A stretch of 64,000 bases of DNA from Halobacteriales archaeon QH_7_65_31 (GCA_003021785.1 PXQU01000013.1:124001-188000), one strand, 5' to 3'; shown: positions 14,361 to 23,682, counted from the first letter of the stretch. Made by a program: numbers and translations. Notes: generated by a model from the letters alone, not told the origin.

Positions 14361-15095
14361 ATGCGTGTACTCGTGACCGGTGGGAGCCGCGGCGTGGGTC
14401 GAGCGACAGCGGTCGAGCTGGCCGCCGAACACGACGTGGCGGTCGGCTACGTCGATAACGAGACGGCAGCAGCAGAGACCGTCACCGCGTGTCGTGAACA
14501 GGGTGCGACCGCGGTCGCCGTCGGCGGTGATCTGCGGGACTCAGCCGCCGCAGACCGGCTCGTCGCCGAGGCGGTCGATGAGCTCGGCGGACTCGACGCG
14601 CTGGTCTCGAACGCCGGCATCGTCCGTCCGAACCGCCTCGGGGAGACGACCGACGAGGCTTGGCGCGACGTGCTCGGCGTGAATCTCGACGGCGCGTTCT
14701 ACGCGACCCGCGCCGCGATGCCACAGCTGCGCGAGAACGACGGCGCTGTCGTGTATCTCTCCTCGATCGGCGGAACAGCAGGGACCGTCGATGCCGCGTA
14801 CGCTGCCTCGAAAGCCGGGCTTCACGGGCTGACACGGGCGCTCGCCCGCGAGCTCGGTCCCGACGACGTACAGGTGAACGCGGTCGCGCCCGGCCCGGTC
14901 GAGACGAGCATGAACGAGACGATCGTCGAGTATCTCGAAGCGCAGTCGTTCCGTGGCCACGAGAACGTGGACACCCACCTGCCGGCGTACGCCTGCGAGC
15001 CGGTTACTGTCGCCGAGAGCGTCCGATTCCTGTTAGAGACCGAGTACGTCCACGGCGAGATACTCAGACTCGATGGCGGAATGAGCCTCGGATAA
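14361..15095 (+). CDS. Short-chain dehydrogenase/reductase (FabG-like)
   Basis: A 244-aa SDR. The N-terminal nucleotide loop is TGGSRGVG. The family motif appears as SNAG, the catalytic Ser in SSIGG and Y-x-x-x-K in YAASKAG, then NAVAPGPVET and a C-terminal LDGGMSLG. All catalytic residues are present. The ATG at 14361 is preferred over an in-frame GTG at 14343. These enzymes reduce or oxidise carbonyl/hydroxyl groups with NAD(P)H. The substrate cannot be told; closeness to 3-oxoacyl reductases is suggested by the C-terminal motif. Confidence 0.85.
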   Translation: MRVLVTGGSRGVGRATAVELAAEHDVAVGYVDNETAAAETVTACREQGATAVAVGGDLRDSAAADRLVAEAVDELGGLDALVSNAGIVRPNRLGETTDEAWRDVLGVNLDGAFYATRAAMPQLRENDGAVVYLSSIGGTAGTVDAAYAASKAGLHGLTRALARELGPDDVQVNAVAPGPVETSMNETIVEYLEAQSFRGHENVDTHLPAYACEPVTVAESVRFLLETEYVHGEILRLDGGMSLG

Positions 15096-15134
15096 AACGA
15101 ACATTCCTTTCTCGTGGCCCGCACAGTAGACGGT

Positions 15135-16067
15135 ATGGAGAGTCTCAATCGGATGGCGCTCGAACTCGTCGACGAGGCCATCGACTTCGCTGACGAGCTC
15201 GCGATCGAGACCGAGACGCTGGACAACGGGGCGACCGTCCTCGATTTCGGCGTGGACGCCGCCGGCGGCTACGAGGCCGGTTTACTGCTCGCGGAGATAC
15301 AGACCGGTGGACTGGCGACGGTCCAGACCGAGTCAGGAGAGATCACTGGCACTCCGATGCCACACACGACCGTCCACACCGATCACCCGGCGATCTCGTT
15401 GCTCTGCTCACAGAAGGCCGGCTGGGAGGTCTCCGTCGACGGGTTCGAGGGGCTCGGCTCCGGGCCGGCGCGCGCGCTCGTCGCCGAGGAAGACGAGTTC
15501 CGCCGGATCGGCTACGCCGACGCCTCCGAGTTCGCCACGCTCTGTCTCGAATCCGACACCCTTCCCGACGAGTCCGTCGCTGACCACGTCGGGAAGATGA
15601 CGAACACCGACCCCGGCTCCGTCTTCCTGCCGACGTTCCGAACCGACTCCATCACGGGGAGCGTGACGCTCGCCGCACGCGCCGGCGAGATGGTCGCCTT
15701 CCGACTGGCCGAGCTCGGCTACGACCCGCTCGATATCATGACCGTCCACGCGACCGCACCCATCGCACCCGTCGCTGACGGGTATCAGGCGGCGGTCGCG
15801 CGCACGAACGACGCGCTCGCGTACGGCGGACAGGTTCACGTCACCGTCGACAGCGAGTTCGACCGCTTCGACGAGCTTCCCTCGACCGCCGCCGACGAGT
15901 ACGGCCGTCCCTTCGGTGATATCTTCGAGGCGGCCGACTGGGACTTCTACGACGTGCCGACGGAGGTGTTCGCCCCCGCACAGGTGACCGTCGACGTGAT
16001 CGGCGGCGAGACCCACAGCTACGGTCGGACCGACGAGGCACTGCTCGCAGAGTCGTTCGGCCTGTGA
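15135..16067 (+). CDS. mch: Methenyltetrahydromethanopterin cyclohydrolase
   Basis: A 310-aa protein of the usual Mch length and pattern (YEAGLLLAEIQTGGLATVQ, SLLCSQKAGWEV, GSGPARALVAEE and near the end DVIGGETHSYGRTDEALLAESFGL). Mch interconverts 5,10-methenyl-tetrahydro(methano)pterin and the formyl form. In non-methanogenic haloarchaea it serves folate-like one-carbon metabolism. The ATG at 15135 starts the conserved N terminus (MESLNRMALELV). It overlaps the following gene by 4 nt (GTGA), implying an operon. Confidence 0.93.
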   Translation: MESLNRMALELVDEAIDFADELAIETETLDNGATVLDFGVDAAGGYEAGLLLAEIQTGGLATVQTESGEITGTPMPHTTVHTDHPAISLLCSQKAGWEVSVDGFEGLGSGPARALVAEEDEFRRIGYADASEFATLCLESDTLPDESVADHVGKMTNTDPGSVFLPTFRTDSITGSVTLAARAGEMVAFRLAELGYDPLDIMTVHATAPIAPVADGYQAAVARTNDALAYGGQVHVTVDSEFDRFDELPSTAADEYGRPFGDIFEAADWDFYDVPTEVFAPAQVTVDVIGGETHSYGRTDEALLAESFGL

Positions 16068-16549
16068 AGTTCAAAGTCGTCCCGCCGGTCCCCGAGTCGA
16101 CGGCCCGCATCGAGACGGTGTGGCGCGCGATTCCGATCGTCCCCGATCCCGAGGACTCCTGCTGTCAGCGGCTGATGGCCGACGCCGACGTATCCTCACA
16201 GGACGCGGCCAAGGAGTGGCTCACCTTCTGTCGGGCGCTCGAACTCGCCGACAAGGGACCGCGCGGCTACGCGCGGAGACGCGAGGGCTACAATCCCGCT
16301 GCGTTTTCTGACCGCTTCCGTGAGAACGTCTACACCGTCACACCGTTACTTGCTGTCCTCGACAGCGCCGACGAGCCGCTCGCTCCCGATCAGGCGTTCG
16401 ATCGTCTCCGCGAGCGCGTGCCCGCGTGGGAGCGTGCCCGAACCGACGACTGGGAATCGACTTGGACGCGACGCGTGGAGCGGCTGCTCGGGTGGGCCGT
16501 CCTGTTTGGGTTGGCCGAGCGCGTCGAGACGGGGTATCGCGCCGTCTGA
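16064..16549 (+). CDS. Conserved haloarchaeal protein downstream of mch
   Basis: A 161-aa protein starting at the GTG that overlaps the mch stop. It has a conserved-looking DSCCQRLMADADVSSQDAAKEWLTF segment and, in the C-terminal half, a winged-helix-like region (DEPLAPDQAFDRLRERVPAW ... RRVERLLGWAVLFGLAERVE). No catalytic motif. Translational coupling to mch is clear, but I cannot name a function. It might be a regulator or a scaffold protein. Confidence 0.75.
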   Translation: MKFKVVPPVPESTARIETVWRAIPIVPDPEDSCCQRLMADADVSSQDAAKEWLTFCRALELADKGPRGYARRREGYNPAAFSDRFRENVYTVTPLLAVLDSADEPLAPDQAFDRLRERVPAWERARTDDWESTWTRRVERLLGWAVLFGLAERVETGYRAV

Positions 16550-16585
16550 CCGAACCGTTATCAGCCCCGAGTCACATCCCCGACC

Positions 16586-17269
16586 GTGTACGACGCCGTC
16601 CTGTTCGATATCGACGACACGCTGTGTCGCTACCGGCGCAGCGCCGACGAGGTGCTCGCCGACGCCTTCGCCGCTGTCGGCGTCGAGCCGTACTTCGGAT
16701 CGGAGCCGTATCACGACCGCTACCCGGAGTTCGTCGAGTCGACCGACGGCATCGAACAGCTCCGCGAGGAGTGTTTCGCCGCCATCTCGGAGGAGCGCGG
16801 CCGCGATCCCGATCTCGGGCGGGCGGTCGCCGAGGCGTTTGCCGCAGCCCGCGACCACACCAACGTCGAACCGCTGTCTGGTGTCCACGATGCCGTCGAG
16901 CGGCTCGCTCGCGATCACCGGATCGGCGTCGTGACGAACGGCGCACCCGAGATGCAGCGGGCTAAGCTCCGCAGGCTCGGACTCGACGATCGCTTCGAGA
17001 CGATCGTCTACGCCGGCTACGACGCGCTCGCGAAGCCGCATCCAGAGCCGTTCGAACGCGCGCTCGACGAGATCGAGACGGTCCCCTCGCGAGCGGTCCA
17101 CGTCGGTAACTCGCTCGGCTCCGACGTGGCCGGAGCACACGCCGCGGGTATCGACTCCGCGTGGCTCGACGCCGATACGACGCCGGACCCCGTGCCGACG
17201 CACGTCCTCTCCTCGATGGCGGAGCTGACGAGCCCGCCGTGGGAGAAGGACGCTACTCGACGCTCGTGA
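16586..17269 (+). CDS. HAD-superfamily hydrolase
   Basis: A 227-aa protein from a GTG start. Motif I is LFDIDDTLC, with nucleophile and acid/base Asp. Motif II is VVTNG, motif III the Lys in AKPHPEPF and motif IV GNSLGSDVAGA. These make a complete haloacid dehalogenase phosphatase core with a helical cap (residues about 20-95). Likely a small-molecule phosphatase; the substrate is not predictable. It converges with the GTPase gene, and their 3' ends overlap by 17 nt. Confidence 0.85.
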   Translation: MYDAVLFDIDDTLCRYRRSADEVLADAFAAVGVEPYFGSEPYHDRYPEFVESTDGIEQLREECFAAISEERGRDPDLGRAVAEAFAAARDHTNVEPLSGVHDAVERLARDHRIGVVTNGAPEMQRAKLRRLGLDDRFETIVYAGYDALAKPHPEPFERALDEIETVPSRAVHVGNSLGSDVAGAHAAGIDSAWLDADTTPDPVPTHVLSSMAELTSPPWEKDATRRS

Positions 17270-18869
17270 CCGTACCGACGCCTTTGCTGGATCCCTCGCG
17301 GAAGACGAACCGTTGACCCTCCTCGACGAGATACGAGCGGAACTTGAACCGGATCGTCGCCTGTCCGGAGTCGCCCGGGAGGAGCTGGCCGCCCTCGGGA
17401 TGGATCGAGGCGGCCTCGCTCACCGTTTCGAGATGGACGACCGGCTCGTAGCCGTCGTCGATGCGCGTGGGGTGGTTCAACACCATCACATCGGCCTCGA
17501 ACGCCCGGACGGGCGTCGGGACCGAGTCGCGCGGAACGAGCGCCATCCCCCGCTCAATCTCCTCCTCGCTGACGTTCGAGAGCGCGATCCCGACGATGCG
17601 ACCGGCCTGCGCCTCCTCGACCTGATGGTAATGCATCTCGATGCTTCTGGCTTCGACATCGCGGAACTGGCCGTCGGCCATCGGTCCGAGGAGGAGTTCG
17701 TCGCCGACGGAAACAGTCCCGGACCGGACGGTCCCGGAGGCGACGGCTCCGACCCCCGTGACCGAGTAGCTTCGGTCTACGTACATAGAAAAGTCGCCGG
17801 CGGTCTGTGCGGTCTTCGGGAGCCGCTCGAAGATCTCGTCGAGCAGGGAGAGCCCGTCCATCGTCACGGCGCTCGTCGCAAGAACGGGCACGACCTGTGG
17901 AGAGATCTCCTCGACGGCCGCGTCGACGCCGTGGCGATCGACCGACAGCGGCGTCTTCTCGGCGTTGCGGAGCAGTCGCTCTACCTCGCGTTCCACGTCC
18001 CCGACCCGCTCGTCGGAGACCATATCCGTCTTCGTGATTGCGACCATCGTCGGAAGCTCCGTGGCGAGCAGGATACCGAGATGCTCACGGGTGGTCTTGG
18101 TCGGGCCGTCGTCGGCCGCGACGACGAGCAGCCCGTAGTCGAGCTTCTGTCCGACGATCCCGCGAATCGTGGTGCGCAGCCACGGCTCGTGGCCGACGGT
18201 ATCGACGAAGGAGACGAGCCGCTCTGCCTCCTCGACGACGCCGGCGCGGTCGGCCTTTCGATCCGGGTTGTCCATCCGGACGGCCATGCCGTCCGCGTCG
18301 AAGCCGTAGACGCCGTAGGATAGATCGGCGGAGAGCCCGCGCTCCATCTCGTGTGGCTGTACGTCGAGGAACGACCGCGTTCCCCCCTGCCCGTCGTCCG
18401 GATCGCCGGTGACGAGCGACCCGACGAGCGTCGATTTCCCGTGATCGACGTGGCCGGCAGTGCCGACGACGATGTGGTCGTCATCGCTGTCGAAGACACC
18501 CCCGTCTTTCAGCGTGGCGAGCCCGATTAGCCCGTCGGCGTCGCCGTCGTCGGCGTCGTCGGCGTTCCACGTCTGCACGTCGTCGATATGTGCCCCGGCC
18601 TCCTCGGCGAGCACCGACAACACGTCCATCGTCTCGGAGAAAGCGTCGGGGTCGATTCCCGCGATACCACCGTCGTCGGTGACGCCGACGACGTAGGTCG
18701 CCTCGCCGTCGCCGGAGAGGACGCGGTGTCGAAGCTGTGCAGCGAGCGACTCGCGCCGACCGTCGGCGAGGTGAACCCCGCGGGTGAGTCGCTCCTTGAA
18801 CTCCACGCGGCCGTCCTCGCGTTCGCCGTGTTCGAGGACGGAATCGAGCGTGGCGCGGTCCGCGCTCAT
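17253..18869 (-). CDS. GTPBP1-like translational GTPase
   Basis: A 538-aa GTPase with an N-terminal extension of about 130 residues. The G domain follows with G1 GTAGHVDHGKST (137-148), a switch region in ERGLSADLSYGVYGFD, G3 DTVGHEPWL and G4 TKTD. Two beta-barrel domains complete it (CSFMV-like segment from about residue 350 to the end). This is the EF-Tu-like GTPBP1 family found across archaea, linked to translation or RNA turnover. It is a single gene, convergent with the HAD hydrolase. Confidence 0.88.
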   Translation of the reverse strand: MSADRATLDSVLEHGEREDGRVEFKERLTRGVHLADGRRESLAAQLRHRVLSGDGEATYVVGVTDDGGIAGIDPDAFSETMDVLSVLAEEAGAHIDDVQTWNADDADDGDADGLIGLATLKDGGVFDSDDDHIVVGTAGHVDHGKSTLVGSLVTGDPDDGQGGTRSFLDVQPHEMERGLSADLSYGVYGFDADGMAVRMDNPDRKADRAGVVEEAERLVSFVDTVGHEPWLRTTIRGIVGQKLDYGLLVVAADDGPTKTTREHLGILLATELPTMVAITKTDMVSDERVGDVEREVERLLRNAEKTPLSVDRHGVDAAVEEISPQVVPVLATSAVTMDGLSLLDEIFERLPKTAQTAGDFSMYVDRSYSVTGVGAVASGTVRSGTVSVGDELLLGPMADGQFRDVEARSIEMHYHQVEEAQAGRIVGIALSNVSEEEIERGMALVPRDSVPTPVRAFEADVMVLNHPTRIDDGYEPVVHLETVSEAASIHPEGGQLLPGDSGQATIRFKFRSYLVEEGQRFVFREGSSKGVGTVTSVE

Positions 18870-18916
18870 TAGAGCGTAGTAGCGCCCGCCGCGACTAAAG
18901 CCTTCCTCGGGGGGAG

Positions 18917-19609
18917 TTACGCCGGGCTACGGTCTGAGACGCGCTCGATGACCTCCAGAAAACCGTCGGCGAAGCTCGCCTCGGTGACGGTGTCGGCGGC
19001 CGCCTTCGCCGTCTCGTCGGCGTTGGCGACGGCGTATGATTCGCCCGCTCGCTCAAACAGCTCGGCATCGTTCTCGCTGTCACCGATCGCGAGGAACTCA
19101 CTCGGCTGATAGCCGAGGTCGGTGGCGACTGTCTCCAGTCCCGTCCCCTTGTTCACGCCCGGGGCCTTGACGTGGTATGCGTATCCCGTATCGACGACGT
19201 CGAGCCCATGGTCGGCGGCGATAGCGACGAGCGGATCGAGCGGCTGATCGCGAGCCACGGCCAGCTCGGTCTCGCGCCAGTAGTTCACGAGATCGGGCGT
19301 CTCCCACCCGAGACCGTGACCGGCCGCACGGTACGCGTCGGCGACGGCGGTCGCCGCTTCCGAGTCGCCGTCGCGTGTGAGCCCGGCCGACTCACACAGC
19401 GTGACGCCGCCGTTTTCCGCGATGACCCGGTTGGGGAGGTCCAGATACCGGCATAAGGCGACGGGGAACGGGAACGCTTTGCCCGTTGCGACGACGACCG
19501 GGGCGCACTCGCTGTAGGCGCGAAGCGCGTCGAACACCCGCGGATCGAGTCCGACGTCGTCTGCTGTTCTGGTGAGTGTCCCGTCGATATCAACGGCGAG
19601 CGGTCGCAT
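18917..19609 (-). CDS. pgp: Archaeal phosphoglycolate phosphatase (HAD, Cof-type)
   Basis: A 230-aa protein from the second ATG. Motif I is AVDIDGTLT, motif II VVATGKAFP, Lys motif APGVNKGTGL and motif IV AIGDSENDAELF, with a C2 cap between. This matches the archaeal phosphoglycolate phosphatase / sucrose-phosphatase-like HAD branch (TA0175 type). It removes 2-phosphoglycolate, a by-product of DNA repair or oxygenase reactions. It sits 29 nt from the J-domain gene that is read in the same direction. Confidence 0.82.
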   Translation of the reverse strand: MRPLAVDIDGTLTRTADDVGLDPRVFDALRAYSECAPVVVATGKAFPFPVALCRYLDLPNRVIAENGGVTLCESAGLTRDGDSEAATAVADAYRAAGHGLGWETPDLVNYWRETELAVARDQPLDPLVAIAADHGLDVVDTGYAYHVKAPGVNKGTGLETVATDLGYQPSEFLAIGDSENDAELFERAGESYAVANADETAKAAADTVTEASFADGFLEVIERVSDRSPA

Positions 19610-19638
19610 ATCGCTGTTCACGCGGGAAGCGACAAAAG

Positions 19639-20253
19639 CTACTCCGTCAGCCGATCGTACGCCTCGGTCACGTCTTTGAACGCCTCCTCGTCCCCGCCGC
19701 GGTCGGGGTGTTTCTCCTTGACCGCCTCGCGGTACGCCCGCTTGACGGTCTGTTCGTCGGCGTCGGGTGCGACGCCGAGGACGTTCGCCGCCTCCGTGCG
19801 TGACGGCTCCGAGGGGGTCGCGGAGGCGATTCGCTGGCCGTCGCGGGTCCGACCGCCGGCTCGGGTCTGACGACCGAACCGGCTGTTCGCGTCGCCGAAG
19901 CGGGGGCCCGCACCGAATCCGCCGCGTCCGCTGTCTCCCTCGGTTTTCCTGCCTCCATCCCTGCCCCCAGCGCGTGTTCGGCCGCGTCGCTCGTTCGCTC
20001 GCCGAGCGCGGCGCGCCTGCCGCTCGATCCGTTCGCGCATCCGACCGGAGGCCTGCTGGTAGAACAGATACGTCGCCGCGGCGAACGGCAGCGCGAAGAC
20101 GAGGACGACGGGACTCGCTAACGTCACCGCGAGCAGAACCATCACGACGGTCATGCCAGCGAAGACGCCCATTAGCCCGACGACGAGCGACGACCGGTTC
20201 ACACCCGTCGTACGACCGTCGGTGTGGTAAGTCACTCGCCCCAGACTTTTCAT
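19639..20253 (-). CDS. Membrane-anchored protein with C-terminal J domain
   Basis: A 204-aa protein from the ATG at 20253. Two hydrophobic helices lie near the N terminus (about residues 22-42 and 45-63), then a long Arg/Gly-rich basic linker. The last 60 residues form a J domain (AANVLGVAPDADEQTVKRAYREAV) with the HPD motif in KEKHPDRGG. J domains stimulate Hsp70 ATPase; here it would recruit DnaK to the membrane. The inverted layout (membrane first, J domain last) recurs at 39930-40592. Confidence 0.8.
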   Translation of the reverse strand: MKSLGRVTYHTDGRTTGVNRSSLVVGLMGVFAGMTVVMVLLAVTLASPVVLVFALPFAAATYLFYQQASGRMRERIERQARRARRANERRGRTRAGGRDGGRKTEGDSGRGGFGAGPRFGDANSRFGRQTRAGGRTRDGQRIASATPSEPSRTEAANVLGVAPDADEQTVKRAYREAVKEKHPDRGGDEEAFKDVTEAYDRLTE

Positions 20254-20274
20254 CGCGTGTGCTGTAGCTTCGCT

Positions 20275-20487
20275 ATGAGCATCTCCGGCGGCTGTGAGCT
20301 CTGTGGGACCGGCGAGACATCGTTCGGCTGTGATCGCTGCGGCAAGCTCGTCTGTGACGAGCATTACGACCGCGATTCCGGCTACTGCACCGAGTGCGCC
20401 GCCGAGCTACGCCACCCGCACGACCGCATCGACGAGAGCGACAACGACGGGTTCGACGACGGCGTCGACACCTATCGCGTCGACTGA
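20275..20487 (+). CDS. Small double zinc-knuckle protein
   Basis: A 70-aa protein, ATG 20275. Cysteine pairs C-E-L-C, C-D-R-C, C-D-E-H and C-T-E-C match a compact two-zinc, B-box- or AN1-like finger, followed by an acidic tail. Small zinc proteins of this sort are typical of haloarchaeal proteomes, and several affect stress or biofilm phenotypes. No specific role can be given. It is divergent from the J-domain gene, with only 21 nt between the two start codons. Confidence 0.75.
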   Translation: MSISGGCELCGTGETSFGCDRCGKLVCDEHYDRDSGYCTECAAELRHPHDRIDESDNDGFDDGVDTYRVD

Positions 20488-20526
20488 CCCGCTGCTCGCG
20501 TGAGCGCGCCGTGAGCTTCCCTCGGA

Positions 20527-21324
20527 TCACCGGTACTCGTTCAGCCGGCGTTTGAGTCGCCGTGCCGCCGCGCCCGCCGCATCGAAGTACCGCTCCGCGC
20601 TCTGGCTCCCCTCGCCGGCGAAGATGATCCCCCGCGAGGAGTTGACGAGACCGACGCCGCCGGCGAGTCCGTGCTCGACGGCCGCCTCGGCGTCACCGCC
20701 CTGTGTGCCGACGCCCGGCACGAGAAACGGCAGCTCCGGGACCAGCTCGCGCACCGCTTCGAGTTCCTCGGGAGCCGTCGCGCCGACCACGAGACCGACG
20801 TTACCCTCACTCCACTCGGCGGCGCGTTGAGCGACGTACTCGTACAGTCGCTTCCCGTTGCCGACTTCGAGGCGCTGGAACTCCTGTGCGCCGGGGTTCG
20901 AGGTGCGCGCGAGGACGAAGACGCCCTTGTCCTCCCGGGAGAGGAACGGCTGGAGGGCGTCTGCGCCGAGATACGGGTTGACGGTGATGGCATCGACGGA
21001 GTCGAGTACCGTCGCGTACTGACGGGCCGTGTTACCGATATCGCCGCGCTTTGCGTCCAGCAGGACGGGGACGCCCTTCCCGTGAGCGTACGCGACGGTT
21101 TCTTCGAGCGCGCGCCAGCCGTCGCTGTCCTCGTAGAAGGCGGCGTTCGGCTTGTAGCAGGCGGCGTGCTCGTGGGTCGCGTCGATGATCCGGCGGTTGA
21201 ACGCCCATCGAGGGAGATCGCTGTCGAGGAACTCGGGCAAGCGGTCGGGGTCGGGGTCGAGACCGACGGAGACGACGGTGTCTCGACGTTCGATGCGAGC
21301 GGCGAGCTCGTCGAAGAAGGCCAT
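20527..21324 (-). CDS. pyrF: Orotidine-5'-phosphate decarboxylase
   Basis: A 265-aa protein carrying the catalytic motif LLDAKRGDIGNTARQY (Lys and Asp array) and a start motif VVSVGLDPDPDRLPEF. The phosphate-binding end is LVPGVGTQGG ... VNSSRGIIFAG. Length and motifs fit the longer PyrF branch (group 2-like). It converts OMP to UMP, the last step of pyrimidine synthesis. The start ATG (21324) gives MAFFDELAARIERR, the conserved N terminus. Confidence 0.92.
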   Translation of the reverse strand: MAFFDELAARIERRDTVVSVGLDPDPDRLPEFLDSDLPRWAFNRRIIDATHEHAACYKPNAAFYEDSDGWRALEETVAYAHGKGVPVLLDAKRGDIGNTARQYATVLDSVDAITVNPYLGADALQPFLSREDKGVFVLARTSNPGAQEFQRLEVGNGKRLYEYVAQRAAEWSEGNVGLVVGATAPEELEAVRELVPELPFLVPGVGTQGGDAEAAVEHGLAGGVGLVNSSRGIIFAGEGSQSAERYFDAAGAAARRLKRRLNEYR

Positions 21325-21360
21325 GTCGAGAGCGCGGGAGGCGGCCACTACAGTGTTGCG

Positions 21361-21729
21361 TTACGCCAGCGCGGTGAGCAGGTCGGTCGCACGCTTCACC
21401 GCCGCGCCGTCTTCGACGAACACGAGCGTCCGTGGCGGCTCGACGGCTTTGGGTCGAACGCGAAGCTCCAGCTCGGTCGCTCGCTCGGCGGCGCGCTCTG
21501 GCTCGCCCGCGATCTCCAGATGGAGGCGGTCGGGGTGGACGTGAGCGGTCGCGATCGGTTCGTCACCGCGCGCGACGGTGAACGCGTACGCTCCGTCGGC
21601 GCGCGGCTCGACCTCGCGGTCGGCGTCGGTGACGGCCAGCCGTCCGAGCGGGCCGGCGTCGCGACCGTGAATCTCAGAGGAGAGCAGCTCGGCGAGGCGG
21701 GTCCCGTCTGTCGTCCGATTATCGACCAT
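21361..21729 (-). CDS. Conserved haloarchaeal protein, 122 aa
   Basis: An acidic 122-aa protein with no membrane helix. It contains strand-rich segments (AYAFTVARGDEPIATAHVHPDRLHLEIAG) and a C-terminal Rossmann-like end (PPRTLVFVEDGAAVKRATDLLTAL). It shares one base with the stop of the upstream DUF2240 gene, so the two form an operon. Function unknown. Confidence 0.7.
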   Translation of the reverse strand: MVDNRTTDGTRLAELLSSEIHGRDAGPLGRLAVTDADREVEPRADGAYAFTVARGDEPIATAHVHPDRLHLEIAGEPERAAERATELELRVRPKAVEPPRTLVFVEDGAAVKRATDLLTALA

Positions 21730-22169
21730 TACAGCTCCTCCAGTGCGGTCTCGGCCTCCGGCTGGACCTCGATACCCCGCTCGTGGGCGAAGAGGACGGC
21801 CGCCGCCTCGACCGTGACGGCGAGCTCCGCCTGTAACTCGTTGATACCGGCGACGGCACGCTGTTTCTCGATGCCGTCTTCGAGACAGCGGTCGAGAACC
21901 GTCTCGAAGACGGATCGCTGTTGAAGCACGGACTCGTCGGGACGGAAGCCGTCGGGGACGGCGACGGTCTCGGGATCGAACGTCGGACGGAGCTGGTCGT
22001 CCTCGCGGTCGAGAAGCCCCTCGCCGGTCGCGACGTCGGTCAGTCGCTTCGCCTGATCGGGGGAGAACCAGTCGCGATCTAAAGAGAGATCGACGACGAA
22101 GCTGCTCTCTGACATCGACCGCGAGCCGGCCGCGAGAAACGGTGCGGCGACGGCGATACGGAGGCTCAT
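21729..22169 (-). CDS. DUF2240 family protein
   Basis: A 146-aa protein starting MSLRIAVAAPFLAAGS. The segment FVVDLSLDRDWFSPDQAKRL and the downstream winged-helix-like part (AGEGLLDREDDQLRPTF) are characteristic of the archaeal DUF2240 family. A winged-helix fold has been suggested for the family, and its function is unknown. It heads a two-gene operon and is divergent from rps8e. Confidence 0.78.
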   Translation of the reverse strand: MSLRIAVAAPFLAAGSRSMSESSFVVDLSLDRDWFSPDQAKRLTDVATGEGLLDREDDQLRPTFDPETVAVPDGFRPDESVLQQRSVFETVLDRCLEDGIEKQRAVAGINELQAELAVTVEAAAVLFAHERGIEVQPEAETALEEL

Positions 22170-22258
22170 GTCCGGGTAGAGACGGCGGGCCGTGTTAGTC
22201 CCGTCGCTGTCGGGAGCTGAGTCGAACGATTCAAGTCTCGGAGCGGCGAGACTCGGGT

Positions 22259-22633
22259 ATGAAGAGCCACGGACGTTCCACGACGAAGCGAACCGGCGGT
22301 CGACGGCGCACGAACCACAAGAAACGGAAACACGAGCTCGGTAACGCCCCGACCGAGACGACCGTCGGCGACCAGAAGCTGAAGGTCGTCGAGACGCGCG
22401 GCGGCAACACGAAGGTGCGTGCGATCGAGCACGACACCGCGACCGTCGCCACTGACGACGGCGAGACCGTCTCGACGGCCATCGAGAACGTCGCCGAGAA
22501 CGACGCCGACCCGAACTACGTCCGACGGAATATCATCACCAAGGGTGCGATCATCGAGACGCAGGAGGGCGACGCCCGCGTCACCTCCCGGCCCGGACAG
22601 GACGGTCAGGTCAACGCCGTTCTCGTCGAGTAA
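22259..22633 (+). CDS. rps8e: Ribosomal protein eS8
   Basis: A 124-aa protein. Its basic N terminus KSHGRSTTKRTGGRRRTNHKKR is the classical eS8 start and binds 16S rRNA. The centre has the conserved VRRNIITKGAIIET segment. Length is typical for archaeal eS8. It is a single gene, transcribed divergently from the DUF2240 operon. Confidence 0.95.
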   Translation: MKSHGRSTTKRTGGRRRTNHKKRKHELGNAPTETTVGDQKLKVVETRGGNTKVRAIEHDTATVATDDGETVSTAIENVAENDADPNYVRRNIITKGAIIETQEGDARVTSRPGQDGQVNAVLVE

Positions 22634-22664
22634 CAGCTAACTTCCTCAGCTTTTCGCCGGCGAG

Positions 22665-23660
22665 CTACGGCTTTGGCGCGGCCTTCTGGAGCGCCGCCTC
22701 GGCGATGTTCCCGCCGTAATCGCCCGCACGTGAGAGCGAGTCCACCACGAGACCGAGCAGCTGTGCCTGTTGCGGCTCCAGATCGAGCAGTAGCGCGTCC
22801 GTCTTGCGGACGTGATCGTCCACGGCGGCGACGGCGTCGTGTGCCTCGGTAGCGAGACGGGTCGCCTCCTCGGAGTCGTCGGCGAGCATGGCGTCCATGG
22901 CCTGTTTGACAACGGTCGCGGCGGCCTCGTGGAGGTCTCGGAGCTCACCGGCCACGCTCTCAGGGGGCGTATCGAGCGACTGGGCGTTGACGGCGATCTT
23001 CGAGGCGTGGTCGGCCACTCGTTCGAGCTGGCGAGCACAGGAGTGGTAATCGAAGGCCGTCTCGCGGTCGAAGCCGATCTCTGCGGCCGCCGACGGGTCA
23101 CGGAGCACGGATCGGAAGACCCGAGAGACCATGTAGTAGAGCCGGTTCACGTCGTCGTCCCGCTGTGTCACGTCGGCCGCGAGATCCGAATCGTCGGTCA
23201 CCAGCGCGTCGACGGCGTCAGCGAGCATCGTCGTCGCGACGAGTCGCATCCGGGTGACGGCGTTGTGGACCGACAGCTCCGCGGAGTCGAGGAGATCACG
23301 CAGCTGGACGTGTTCGCTCGTCTCGCCGATGACCTCCAGTCCGACGAGTCCCTGTGCGGCGCGGCGAACCGTTCGGCGCTGGTCGGCGGTGATACGCGGC
23401 GTCTCCAGCGTGATGACGTCGAAGCCGCTCACGTACATCGTCATCACCGCGCGGGTGAGCTGGTCGTCGGCCAGCCCCGTGATGTCGAGCGTGCCCTCGG
23501 TGCGTTCGGTCTCGGTCTGTGGCGTGAGCAGGAGCGAGCCGTCTTCGGGGTGAAACTCGACGACGCTTCCGCCGCTGACGCCGTGTTCCGTCGCCCACTC
23601 CTTCGGAAGACTCACCGTGTACGTCGATCCACCGGTCACCTGCACCTTCCGTGTCTCCAT
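22665..23660 (-). CDS. phoU: PhoU-domain regulator with N-terminal AbrB domain
   Basis: A 331-aa protein from the ATG at 23660. Residues about 1-45 are an AbrB-type DNA-binding domain (METRKVQVTGGSTYTVSLPKEW), then two PhoU helical bundles (about 120-210 and 225-320) with repeated RxxERVADHA-like metal-binding segments. This fusion is common in haloarchaea and presumably regulates phosphate or stress genes directly. A TATA-like GTATAAA about 27 nt upstream fits a leaderless start. A second, plain PhoU gene lies 300 nt away on the other strand. Confidence 0.88.
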   Translation of the reverse strand: METRKVQVTGGSTYTVSLPKEWATEHGVSGGSVVEFHPEDGSLLLTPQTETERTEGTLDITGLADDQLTRAVMTMYVSGFDVITLETPRITADQRRTVRRAAQGLVGLEVIGETSEHVQLRDLLDSAELSVHNAVTRMRLVATTMLADAVDALVTDDSDLAADVTQRDDDVNRLYYMVSRVFRSVLRDPSAAAEIGFDRETAFDYHSCARQLERVADHASKIAVNAQSLDTPPESVAGELRDLHEAAATVVKQAMDAMLADDSEEATRLATEAHDAVAAVDDHVRKTDALLLDLEPQQAQLLGLVVDSLSRAGDYGGNIAEAALQKAAPKP

Positions 23661-23682
23661 ACCACGAGTTCGGTCGCCGAAA